The notes under the pieces are model-generated. The model had not been told where the DNA came from. It saw only the letters and a list, made by a program, of their open reading frames with translations, and searched no databases. Shown here one piece after another: positions 1 to 5,344 of a stretch of DNA of 9,794 bases. How positions within the stretch are numbered: position 1 is the first letter of the stretch; each line of letters begins with the position of its first letter. Location: the NCBI GenBank assembly GCA_016190785.1, contig JACPPX010000078.1, positions 1 to 9,794 on the forward strand, in the 5' to 3' direction. Source of the stretch: Chloroflexota bacterium. Its GTDB lineage: Bacteria > Chloroflexota > Anaerolineae > UBA7937 > JACPPX01. The translations under genes were made by a program, and so were the position numbers.

Positions 1-992
1 CCATAGGCCATTTCTCCGTGGGTCAGGGTGGGGCCGTCTTCGATAACCAGGACTCGCTTGCCTTTTATTTCGCTCCCGTCCTCGACCGTGATGGGCGAGG
101 CGGCCTCAACGATTCGGGCTTGGGGATTTAGTTTCTGGATATTCTCTCGCACTGCCTCGATATTCTCTTCCTCTGCGGTGTCAATTTTGTTGATGACCAC
201 GATGTCCGCCATCCGTAGATTGGCCTCCCCGGGATGGTAGCGGATCTCGTGACCGGGGCGGTGGGGGTCGGCGACGACGATGTGCAGGTCGGGGCGGAAG
301 AAGGGCAAATCATTATTGCCTCCATCCCACAGGATTACCTCTGCCTCCTTCTCTGCTTGCTCGAGGACTTGGGAATAATCCACTCCGGCGAAGACCACCG
401 TGCCGCGGGCGATGTGGGGTTCGTACTCCTCCCGCTCCTCAATAGTGCACTCGTATTTGTCTAGGTCCTCATAGGTAGCGAAGCGTTGCACGCGTTGTTT
501 GACCAGGTCGCCGTAGGGCATGGGGTGGCGGATGACCACGAATTTTTTGCCGAGGTCGCGCAAAATCTGGGATACGCGGCGGGTGGTCTGGCTCTTCCCG
601 GAGCCAGTGCGCACCGCGCCCACGGTGATCAGCGGCAGGCGGCTTTGGAGCATGGTTGCTTCCGGGCCCAGGAGGCGGAAGTCGGCCCCGGCGGCGAGAA
701 CTTGGGAGGCTTTGTGCATAACATACTCGTGGGAGATATCGGAGTAAGCAAAAACTACTTGCTGCACCTTGTGCTGGGCAATTAAGTCCTCCAGGTCCTC
801 TTCGGGGTGGATGGGAATGCCTTGGGGATAGAGCGGTCCCGCCAACGATGCAGGGTAGGTGCGGCCCTCGATATTAGGTATTTGCGTGGCAGTGAAGGCT
901 ATGACTTCGTAGTTCGGGTTATCCCTAAAATAGACATTGAAATTGTGGAAATCGCGGCCGGCGGCACCCATGATGATTACGCGATCAGGCAT
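1..992 (-). CDS. P-loop protein, cyclic 2,3-diphosphoglycerate synthetase-like (COG2403 type), C-terminus cut by window edge
   Basis: The first 330 residues are present; the family is usually about 440-460 residues, so roughly a quarter is missing beyond the left edge. An N-terminal Rossmann-like half opens with VIIMGAAGRDFHNFN (about residues 5-19). A Walker-A-like loop, GAVRTGSGKS, lies at 125-134. It is followed by WDGGNNDLPF at 222-231, ADPHRPGHE at 241-249 and a NKID guanine-type motif at 268-271. These motifs fit the family annotated as cyclic 2,3-diphosphoglycerate synthetase or predicted GTPase. In methanogens the enzyme uses ATP to cyclise 2,3-diphosphoglycerate, a thermoprotectant; whether bacterial members do this is not established by sequence. 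The start ATG at 992 has an AAGGAGG Shine-Dalgarno at 1004-1010. It lies 55 nt after the CoA-transferase beta gene and is probably the distal gene of that operon. Confidence is high for the family, low for the reaction. Confidence 0.85.
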   Translation of the reverse strand, partial: MPDRVIIMGAAGRDFHNFNVYFRDNPNYEVIAFTATQIPNIEGRTYPASLAGPLYPQGIPIHPEEDLEDLIAQHKVQQVVFAYSDISHEYVMHKASQVLAAGADFRLLGPEATMLQSRLPLITVGAVRTGSGKSQTTRRVSQILRDLGKKFVVIRHPMPYGDLVKQRVQRFATYEDLDKYECTIEEREEYEPHIARGTVVFAGVDYSQVLEQAEKEAEVILWDGGNNDLPFFRPDLHIVVADPHRPGHEIRYHPGEANLRMADIVVINKIDTAEEENIEAVRENIQKLNPQARIVEAASPITVEDGSEIKGKRVLVIEDGPTLTHGEMAY

Positions 993-1047
993 AGCGAGTT
1001 GTTCCTCCTTCAAGAGTTAATAGTCGAGCGTGGTCTGCTGGTTAATC

Positions 1048-1821
1048 CTATTCTCTCCCACCTAGGAAGATGCCCTGGGGGTCGAACTCTTCTCGCAGTA
1101 AACGCAACTCCTCCGGGGTCGGCGGCTCGGTCTCCTGAACCTGGGGCGAGATTTTGATATCCCAGGAGACATTCTCTTTGATTTTCTCGATGGTTATTCC
1201 CGGATGGTAGGATTCGAGATACATCTCTAGATTCTCGTCGAAGCCGTAGATCCCCAGGTTGGTGATCACTTTCGCCGGGCCGCCGCGGGGGAGGCCCACT
1301 TCCTGCCTGGCCCCTTTGCCCCACAGGTAGCCGGGGGTGGTGAGGTAATCCAGTTTTTCCACGAATTTGCGTTTGTCCTGGGCCAGCATAATCACGATGC
1401 GCTGGGCCAGGCTACCGATATCGTTGGCCCCTCCGGAGCCGGGCAATCTTACCTGGGGATGGTGATATTCGCCAATCACGCTGGTATTGATGTTGCCGTG
1501 GATGTCGATCTGGGCCGCGCCGATGAAGCCCAGGTCCACATGCCCGGCCTGGAGGAGAAAACCAATGGCTTCGACGAGTCCGCCGAGCATGGCCGAGTCG
1601 GGCACGAGACAGGCATCTCCGATGCTGATGGGGGTGCGTTTGGGCCGGGCGTCAATGACCCCCGACTCATAAATCATCACCGCATGGGGGGCATGTAGCC
1701 TTTTGGCAAGCATAGCCCCCAGCATAGGGAGGCCGGTGCCGATGAAGGCCACCTCTCCGTCTTTGATCTGCCGTCCGGCGTGGACGGCCATAAGTTCGGC
1801 TAAGGTGTAGGGTAGGGTCAT
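1048..1821 (-). CDS. Glutaconate-type CoA-transferase, beta subunit
   Basis: 257 residues, close to the roughly 265 of Acidaminococcus GctB. It belongs to the family I CoA-transferases, which move CoA between acids through a glutamyl-CoA thioester. The catalytic Glu appears to be E52 in YESGVID, matching the VESG motif around Glu54 in GctB. The segment GAAQIDIHGNINTS (about 100-113), then EYHHP and GSGGAND, is also characteristic of this family. Keeping the Glu argues for a genuine transferase rather than the IpdAB-type ring-opening hydrolase that belongs to the same fold. The ATG at 1821 lies 10 nt after the tautomerase stop and has no clear Shine-Dalgarno, so translation probably depends on coupling. 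Its partner alpha subunit is encoded at 2224-3165, with the tautomerase gene between them. Substrate unknown: glutaconate, 3-methylglutaconate or another short dicarboxylate are possible. Confidence 0.9.
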   Translation of the reverse strand: MTLPYTLAELMAVHAGRQIKDGEVAFIGTGLPMLGAMLAKRLHAPHAVMIYESGVIDARPKRTPISIGDACLVPDSAMLGGLVEAIGFLLQAGHVDLGFIGAAQIDIHGNINTSVIGEYHHPQVRLPGSGGANDIGSLAQRIVIMLAQDKRKFVEKLDYLTTPGYLWGKGARQEVGLPRGGPAKVITNLGIYGFDENLEMYLESYHPGITIEKIKENVSWDIKISPQVQETEPPTPEELRLLREEFDPQGIFLGGRE

Positions 1822-1831
1822 TTAAATGGGC

Positions 1832-2215
1832 TCACGGAGCGTACATAGCGGTGCCGTGGGCAAAGGACCAGTTCTCGCCGGGTACTTCCACCAAGTTAAT
1901 AAACACATCGTCGCTCGGGATACCTGGTTCCGCGCCCAGATTATTGACTATCTGGGCATAGAGGGCTTTCTTGGTCTCGAGAGTGCGACCGAGATTGAAA
2001 GTGATCTCAATGATTGTCAGTTGGGGAGAACGCTGTGCTTTCCCATAGTTGGGGTCGGCGATAACATTTTGAGGCTCGGTCTCGAAAAACAATTGAAACC
2101 GGTCGTCGGGTGGTACATTGGCTACTTTGACCAGTGCGTGGTGAACTCCATCACCGACTGCTCGCTTATATTCTTTAGATTTACCCTTGGGGAGGTGGAT
2201 TTTGACCAACGGCAT
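1832..2215 (-). CDS. Tautomerase-superfamily protein (Tautomerase_2 / 4-oxalocrotonate tautomerase-like)
   Basis: 127 residues. The protein begins MPLVKIHLPKGKS, so removal of Met leaves the N-terminal Pro that acts as the general base in this superfamily. The C-terminal region has the pattern DVFINLVEVPGENWSFAHG (about 100-118), typical of the longer Tautomerase_2 group. The frame stays open further upstream, to 2431, but that part overlaps the alpha-subunit gene. The start at 2215 is chosen because it places Pro at position 2 and has an AGGAGG Shine-Dalgarno four bases upstream. Family members catalyse keto-enol tautomerisation or related dehalogenation and decarboxylation; the exact reaction is not predictable. 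Its place between the two CoA-transferase subunit genes suggests it acts on the same substrate or product, by inference only. Confidence 0.87.
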   Translation of the reverse strand: MPLVKIHLPKGKSKEYKRAVGDGVHHALVKVANVPPDDRFQLFFETEPQNVIADPNYGKAQRSPQLTIIEITFNLGRTLETKKALYAQIVNNLGAEPGIPSDDVFINLVEVPGENWSFAHGTAMYAP

Positions 2216-2219
2216 TTTT

Positions 2220-2226
2220 CCTCCTA
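2220..2226 (-). promoter_or_regulatory. Shine-Dalgarno of the tautomerase gene fused to the upstream stop codon
   Basis: On the minus strand the sequence reads TAGGAGG then AAAA then ATG. The TAG is the stop codon of the CoA-transferase alpha gene, and its last two bases are part of AGGAGG. This arrangement fixes the tautomerase start and implies that ribosomes finishing the alpha subunit re-initiate on the tautomerase. Confidence 0.8.
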
Positions 2227-3165
2227 ATACCCGTAATTCACTGGCTCGGAAAAATAGGGTTTGGCCTTGAGCCTTTCCAGTCGCTCCGAGCCTAGTTTCT
2301 TGAGGTACTCTTGGTGGCTGTCCACGCCATAGATCCAGTCCTCGAGATATTGCAGGAAACCTTCGCGGGTCTTGGTCATCGAGGCATACATCTTGCGGAA
2401 TTCGAGGTCTAGGTCGTAGTAGCCCTGGCACTGGTAGGGATGAGAGCCGAAGGGAGCGATGACAATGGCATCGACCATGAACCCGGGGAGGATGGTGCGG
2501 TTGGGGTCGCGGCGGATGATACTCTCGTCCACCACTTCTTCTACTTCGGCCACCACCACTTTAGCGGCGCGGCATCCCCATTCGTCGTCGCCAATCTGGC
2601 CCCAGACTTGCAGATTGCCGTCCGCGTCGCATCTTTGGGCGTGGACCAAGGCCACATCGGCGTGGCAGGCGGGGAGGAGCATCACTTTTTCTCCGGTGAA
2701 AGGGTCCTCCAGGACATGGGCCTTTTTCTCACGGAGGACATTGTATTTGACCAGGTCGGAGCCGAGGTGGGTTTTGGTGGGCATAAAGGGCAGGCCCATA
2801 GCGGCGGCCATGAAGCGCATAGTCATCCCAAAGTTGGAGTATTCCTCGATGAGGATTTTCTGGGGGATGCCCTGCTCATAGGCGCGGCGGTAGTTGTGGG
2901 CCAATCCCAGGGCCTCCAGGCCAAAGTAGGAGCCTTCTAGTTTGTTGACTACTCCCGCCCCGACCAGAATATCGCCATCTTCGGTAAATCCGGAGAGCAA
3001 AAGAGTGATGTCCTTTTTGCGTTGCCGAACCACCTCATTGAGCAGGGCAAAGGGCTTGCGCACGGCGATGCCTCCCGAGCGTAGTCGAGTTCCATCTTTG
3101 ACGAAGGTCTCCACCGCTTCTTGCTCGCTGATTATTTTGCTCGATACTTTGCGGATGCGGTTCAT
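2224..3165 (-). CDS. Glutaconate-type CoA-transferase, alpha subunit
   Basis: 313 residues, near the 320 of GctA. Recognisable stretches include RSGGIAVRKPFALLNEV (about 29-45), EEYSNFGMTMRFMAAAMGLP (about 107-126), GSDL at 135-138, DADGNLQVWG (about 180-189), IRRDPNRTILPGFMVDAIV (about 217-235) and SHPYQCQGYYDLD (241-253). The last of these, and the EYLKKLG near the C-terminus, match the GctA pattern closely. The protein should form a heteromer with the beta subunit encoded at 1048-1821 and act in the cytoplasm. ATG at 3165 starts three bases after the tatC stop (TGA GGC ATG), with GAGGTGAGG as Shine-Dalgarno inside the end of tatC, so the two are translationally coupled. No signal peptide is present, so this is not a Tat substrate. 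Acid substrate unknown. Confidence 0.9.
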   Translation of the reverse strand: MNRIRKVSSKIISEQEAVETFVKDGTRLRSGGIAVRKPFALLNEVVRQRKKDITLLLSGFTEDGDILVGAGVVNKLEGSYFGLEALGLAHNYRRAYEQGIPQKILIEEYSNFGMTMRFMAAAMGLPFMPTKTHLGSDLVKYNVLREKKAHVLEDPFTGEKVMLLPACHADVALVHAQRCDADGNLQVWGQIGDDEWGCRAAKVVVAEVEEVVDESIIRRDPNRTILPGFMVDAIVIAPFGSHPYQCQGYYDLDLEFRKMYASMTKTREGFLQYLEDWIYGVDSHQEYLKKLGSERLERLKAKPYFSEPVNYGY

Positions 3166-3166
3166 G

Positions 3167-3175
3167 CCTCACCTC
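3167..3175 (-). promoter_or_regulatory. Shine-Dalgarno for the CoA-transferase alpha gene inside the tatC terminus
   Basis: The minus strand reads GAGGTGAGG just before C-ATG. It contains the tatC stop codon (TGA), so termination of tatC and initiation of the next gene take place on the same few bases. Confidence 0.7.
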
Positions 3176-3870
3176 GCAAATCGGGCTAGGAGTATTCCAA
3201 CCTCGTAGAGACCCCAAAGAGGGAGCATAACCAACATCATATTAAAAGGATCCGGGGTAGGGGTGATGACTGCGGCGATGACGGCGATGAGGACAATGGC
3301 ATGGCGGCGGTAGTGGCTGAGGAAGGCGGGGGTGACGATCCCGATCTTGGCTAAGAAGAAGATCACCAAAGGGGTTTCGAATACCAGGCCCATGGCCAAG
3401 AGAAAGGTTACAACAAAATCGATGTAAGGGGAAATAGCCCAGGTTTGGGTGACTACGTCGCTGAGAAATCCTTGCAGATAGTTCACCGCAAAGGGGAGGA
3501 TAACCGAGGCGGCGAAGACCACCCCCAAGGCAAAGGAGAGGGAGGCGGCGGGGACGAGGAGGTATAAGTAGCGCTTTTCGCGAGGGGTGAGGCCGGGGGC
3601 CAGGAAGCGGATGAATTGGTAGAGGATTACCGGCATGGCCAAGACCAGGCCGCTGAGGATGGAAACTTTGAAATAGACGACGATCGTCTCGGTGGGATTG
3701 AGGGCTATAACTGTGCCACCGCCAACGGGGAGGAGGAGAAGTTGGAAGATCTCTCTAGCAAAGACGAGGCTGATAACCGTTCCTGCCCCCAGGGCGAGGA
3801 GGGAAAGGATAAGCCGGTAGCGGAGTTCCGAGAGGTGTTCGAGAAGGGACATCCGCTTTTCCTGGCTCAT
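3169..3870 (-). CDS. tatC: Sec-independent protein translocase TatC
   Basis: 233 residues, a polytopic membrane protein expected to have six transmembrane helices. TatC forms the receptor complex that binds twin-arginine signal peptides of folded proteins. Family marks are HLSELRYRL (12-20) at the cytoplasmic N-terminus, and FLAPGLTPREKR (89-100), which carries the signal-binding F89 and E98 equivalents of Escherichia coli F94 and E103. VFETP has E165 inside helix 4, and TPTPDPFNM (203-211) lies near the C-terminus. The ATG at 3870 lies 14 nt after the tatA/B stop without a strong Shine-Dalgarno. An internal ATG (residue 7, at 3852) is preceded by AGGAAAAG and would give a protein beginning MSLLEHLSEL, so either start may be used. 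It lies between the tatA/B gene and the CoA-transferase genes, in the same probable operon. Confidence 0.95.
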   Translation of the reverse strand: MSQEKRMSLLEHLSELRYRLILSLLALGAGTVISLVFAREIFQLLLLPVGGGTVIALNPTETIVVYFKVSILSGLVLAMPVILYQFIRFLAPGLTPREKRYLYLLVPAASLSFALGVVFAASVILPFAVNYLQGFLSDVVTQTWAISPYIDFVVTFLLAMGLVFETPLVIFFLAKIGIVTPAFLSHYRRHAIVLIAVIAAVITPTPDPFNMMLVMLPLWGLYEVGILLARFAR

Positions 3871-3884
3871 CGGAGTCTAGCAAT

Positions 3885-4112
3885 CTATCTTAGGGGAGTT
3901 TTCTGGTTAGGGGAAGAGGGTTTTTTGCTTGGCGGAGGTGCTTCTAGTTCCTGGTTTATTTGGTCGGCGAATTCCTGGGAGGCGCGGCGCAGTTCCCCGG
4001 CCAAGCGGCCGAGGGAGGAAGCACTTTCCACCAGCCTCTCCGGGCCGAGGACAATGAGGGCGATCACTACCACGAGGAGAACCTCTCCCAGACCTACTCC
4101 TAGGAAGTCCAT
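3885..4112 (-). CDS. TatA/TatB-family translocase subunit, TatB-like
   Basis: 75 residues with the standard Tat layout: a short N-terminal hydrophobic helix (about 8-23), a Gly-Pro hinge (24-25), an amphipathic helix (about 27-57) and a Pro/Ser/Lys-rich tail. The membrane helix starts with Glu10 (GLGEVLLV) and is followed by LGPERL. Both features are closer to TatB (SELLLV, LGPQRL) than to TatA, which has a shorter FGxxKL junction. The protein works with TatC at the cytoplasmic membrane; with one such gene here it may serve both roles, or a separate TatA may lie elsewhere. ATG at 4112 is preceded by GAGGG at moderate spacing. It is the first gene of the run that continues into tatC, directly downstream of the repeat-rich gap. 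Confidence 0.88.
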   Translation of the reverse strand: MDFLGVGLGEVLLVVVIALIVLGPERLVESASSLGRLAGELRRASQEFADQINQELEAPPPSKKPSSPNQKTPLR

Positions 4113-4145
4113 TACTACCCTCGTCTCACTCTATGGAGATAATTG

Positions 4146-4196
4146 CCAATTTCCAGTGTCCAATTTCCAATTAGTTTCCAGTTTCCAATTTCCAGT
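4146..4196. repeat. TTTCCA(A/G) heptamer repeat tract
   Basis: The dodecamer CCAATTTCCAGT occurs at 4146-4157 and 4185-4196, with a variant CCAATTTCCAAT at 4160-4171. The heptamer TTTCCA(A/G) recurs at 4150, 4164, 4175, 4182 and 4189. The last three are directly tandem at 7-bp spacing and the others are 11 to 14 bp apart. The tract begins 33 bp upstream of the tatA/B start codon, so it covers the position where the promoter would be expected. Confidence 0.8.
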
Positions 4197-4249
4197 TGGG
4201 GCGGCTATGGAAACTCGACCTAGCGGCTGAGCCGCCTCGGGGATTCTTC

Positions 4250-4268
4250 GTCCCGTCTTCGTCGGGAC
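4250..4268. repeat. Hairpin with GTCCCG/CGGGAC arms, 7-nt loop
   Basis: Perfect six-base arms GTCCCG (4250-4255) and CGGGAC (4263-4268) flank the loop TCTTCGT. The surrounding sequence (GGATTCTTC before, CTCAGAATGACA after) resembles short dispersed intergenic repeats seen in many environmental bacterial genomes. That resemblance is from memory and was not searched. No T-tract follows on either strand, so it is not a standard terminator. Confidence 0.65.
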
Positions 4269-4283
4269 TCAGAATGACAACAC

Positions 4284-4365
4284 CCCCTCATCCTCACCTT
4301 CTCCCCCAAGGGGGCGAAGGGATTTCCCCTCACCCTATCCCTCTCCCTCAAGGGGAGAGGGGATT
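4284..4365. repeat. Two tandem copies of an approximately 40-bp palindromic unit
   Basis: Copy 1 (4284-4324) and copy 2 (4326-4365) both begin CCCCTCA, have a pyrimidine-rich left arm, a central CAAGGGG and a purine-rich right arm ending GGGATT. Each unit folds on itself. Copy 1 pairs CCTTC-CCCCC with GGGGG-GAAGG around AA. Copy 2 pairs CCCTATCCC-TCTCCC with GGGAGAGGGGATTAGGG, with small bulges. The copies have diverged by several substitutions and one indel, but the differences mostly preserve folding. This looks like a dispersed repetitive extragenic palindrome rather than a gene-specific regulator. Confidence 0.75.
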
Positions 4366-4373
4366 AGGGGGCC

Positions 4374-4396
4374 GTCCCGATGCACTTAATCGGGAC
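4374..4396. repeat. Hairpin with GTCCCGAT/ATCGGGAC arms, 7-nt loop
   Basis: Eight-base perfect arms GTCCCGAT (4374-4381) and ATCGGGAC (4389-4396) enclose the loop GCACTTA. The six outer bases of the arms are identical to those of the hairpin at 4250-4268. It lies about 60 bp after the nusB stop on the coding strand and has no following T-tract. It could stabilise the nusB transcript end or act as a weak terminator, but this is a guess. Confidence 0.65.
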
Positions 4397-4456
4397 CTCC
4401 CCTACATATGCTTCCCCTAATCCACGCTTTCGACACCGGAGAGTGTTTTCAAAACT

Positions 4457-4873
4457 CTAGGCCGAGAGCAACTGGGGCTTGGCCAAAAGCGTGCCCAGGG
4501 CGCCATTGACGAAACGGCGGGAGCCGTCGCTGCCAAACTCCTTGGCCAATTCCACCGCCTCGTTGACGGTGACCTTGGGCGGGGTAGCGGGGAGCATCTG
4601 GAGTTCGAATATGGCCAGGCGGAGGATGTTGCGATCGATGGCCGCCAGTTGTGAGGTCGGCCAATCCGGGGCGATGCTAGCAATGATTTCATCCAAATGC
4701 TCCTGGTTGTCCAGCACTCCATTGACCAGGAGGCGGGCATATTCCGCAGCCTCTTCGGGCAGGGGATCCTCCGCCAGATGGCGGGTCAATACTGACTCCG
4801 CGGGGTGGCGGGCGAGATCCACCTCGTAAAGGGTTTTAAGGGCTATGCCGCGGGCACGGTGCCGGATTTTCAT
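4457..4873 (-). CDS. nusB: Transcription antitermination factor NusB
   Basis: 138 residues, the usual size. NusB binds boxA RNA with S10 (NusE) and lets RNA polymerase read through rRNA operons. The sequence has the basic N-terminus MKIRHRARGIALKTLYEVD. It also has the two family signatures: IDRNILRLAIFEL (79-91), and VTVNEAVELAKEFGSDGSRR (101-120) followed by FVNGALGTLL. The ATG at 4873 follows the Asp23-family stop by 15 nt without a strong Shine-Dalgarno, which suggests coupling. The order asp23-nusB is also found in Firmicutes (yqhY-nusB). It is the last gene of the fabD-started run; no clear intrinsic terminator follows. Confidence 0.95.
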   Translation of the reverse strand: MKIRHRARGIALKTLYEVDLARHPAESVLTRHLAEDPLPEEAAEYARLLVNGVLDNQEHLDEIIASIAPDWPTSQLAAIDRNILRLAIFELQMLPATPPKVTVNEAVELAKEFGSDGSRRFVNGALGTLLAKPQLLSA

Positions 4874-4888
4874 TCCCAGAAACTCGTG

Positions 4889-5335
4889 CTAAGTGCGCTT
4901 GGCTGGCGATGGCCTGGGGATTTTTGCCGCTTCTATCTCCTCGATGTGGACATTGACCGTTTCCACGGGCATCCCCACTAGTTCCTGGATGTCGCGGGAG
5001 ACTTGGTTTTGAATCTCCTCGCCCATGCGCTGCAAATTGACATTGGTTTTGGCCACCAGGTAAATGTCCAATGCTACTCTACCCTCTTTGACCTCCAGCC
5101 TTACGCCCTGATGGGCGGGGGCGCGTTTGAGGAGGCGGTTGAAACTCCCCGTTACCAGAGTGCTCATCCCGGATACGCCCCTCACCCCCAGAACCGCTTT
5201 GCGGGCTACCGTGGCCAGGACTTCGGGAGCAACGATGACTTTGCCGATATATTCTGCGGCAGTTTTGGGAGGAGGTATCTCCGGCTGCGCTCTTTCCTTT
5301 TTTCTCGCTTTTTTCCGAAACAATTTTTTAGCCAT
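4889..5335 (-). CDS. Asp23/Gls24 (DUF322) family protein, YqhY-like
   Basis: 148 residues. The conserved domain spans about residues 27-135: EYIGKVIVAPEVLATVARKAVLGVRGV opens it, followed by a beta-rich part (VRLEVKEGRVALDIYLVAKT), a helix (NLQRMGEEIQNQVSRDIQE) and MPVETVNVHIEEIE. The first fifteen or so residues are strongly basic (KKLFRKKARKKER), an extension that could contact membrane phospholipid or RNA. In Bacillus, YqhY lies beside the acetyl-CoA carboxylase genes and nusB and affects fatty-acid synthesis. Here too the neighbours are fab genes and nusB, so a link between lipid synthesis and growth is plausible but inferred. The start lies nine bases after the fabG stop, with a weak Shine-Dalgarno (GGATT). 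Exact biochemical role unknown. Confidence 0.87.
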   Translation of the reverse strand: MAKKLFRKKARKKERAQPEIPPPKTAAEYIGKVIVAPEVLATVARKAVLGVRGVSGMSTLVTGSFNRLLKRAPAHQGVRLEVKEGRVALDIYLVAKTNVNLQRMGEEIQNQVSRDIQELVGMPVETVNVHIEEIEAAKIPRPSPAKRT

Positions 5336-5344
5336 AATCCGGGC

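Larger units (their letters stand above)
4113..4456. other. 344-bp repeat-rich intergenic gap between nusB and the tat operon
   Basis: No gene is supported here on either strand; the short open frames have no recognisable content or ribosome binding site. The gap must contain the end of the nusB transcript and the promoter of the tat run. I could not identify a confident promoter or a T-tract terminator. It holds, in ascending coordinates, a TTTCCA(A/G) heptamer tract, a small GC palindrome (GCGGCTGAGCCGC, 4223-4235), a GTCCCG hairpin, two tandem palindromic units and a second GTCCCG hairpin. About 60 bp (4397-4456) next to nusB shows nothing clear beyond a weak GTTTTCAAAAC palindrome that overlaps the approach to the stop codon. 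Confidence 0.75.

Noticed and set aside
2216..2431. Longer N-terminus for the tautomerase
   Set aside because: The frame is open to 2431, but this would overlap the CoA-transferase alpha gene by about 200 bases and hide the N-terminal Pro required by the family. The ATG at 2215 has a strong ribosome binding site.
1048..3165. IpdAB-type ring-opening hydrolase instead of a CoA-transferase
   Set aside because: The beta subunit keeps the YESG motif with the catalytic Glu and the GAQID-type and HHP segments of GctB, which favours a transferase.
4146..4196. CRISPR array
   Set aside because: The repeats are 7-12 bases without regular unique spacers of 30 or so bases, and no cas genes are present.
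3616..4230. A 204-codon plus-strand frame across tatC, tatA/B and the repeat gap
   Set aside because: It is antisense to two clear Tat genes and runs into repeats; the translation is low in recognisable structure.
4374..4396. Intrinsic terminator after nusB
   Set aside because: The hairpin is perfect, but the bases after it on the coding strand are GGCCCCC, with no T-tract.
4441..4457. Hairpin GAGTGTTTTCAAAACTC at the nusB stop
   Set aside because: The stem is short, AT-rich, contains a mismatch and overlaps the stop codon; it is likely fortuitous.
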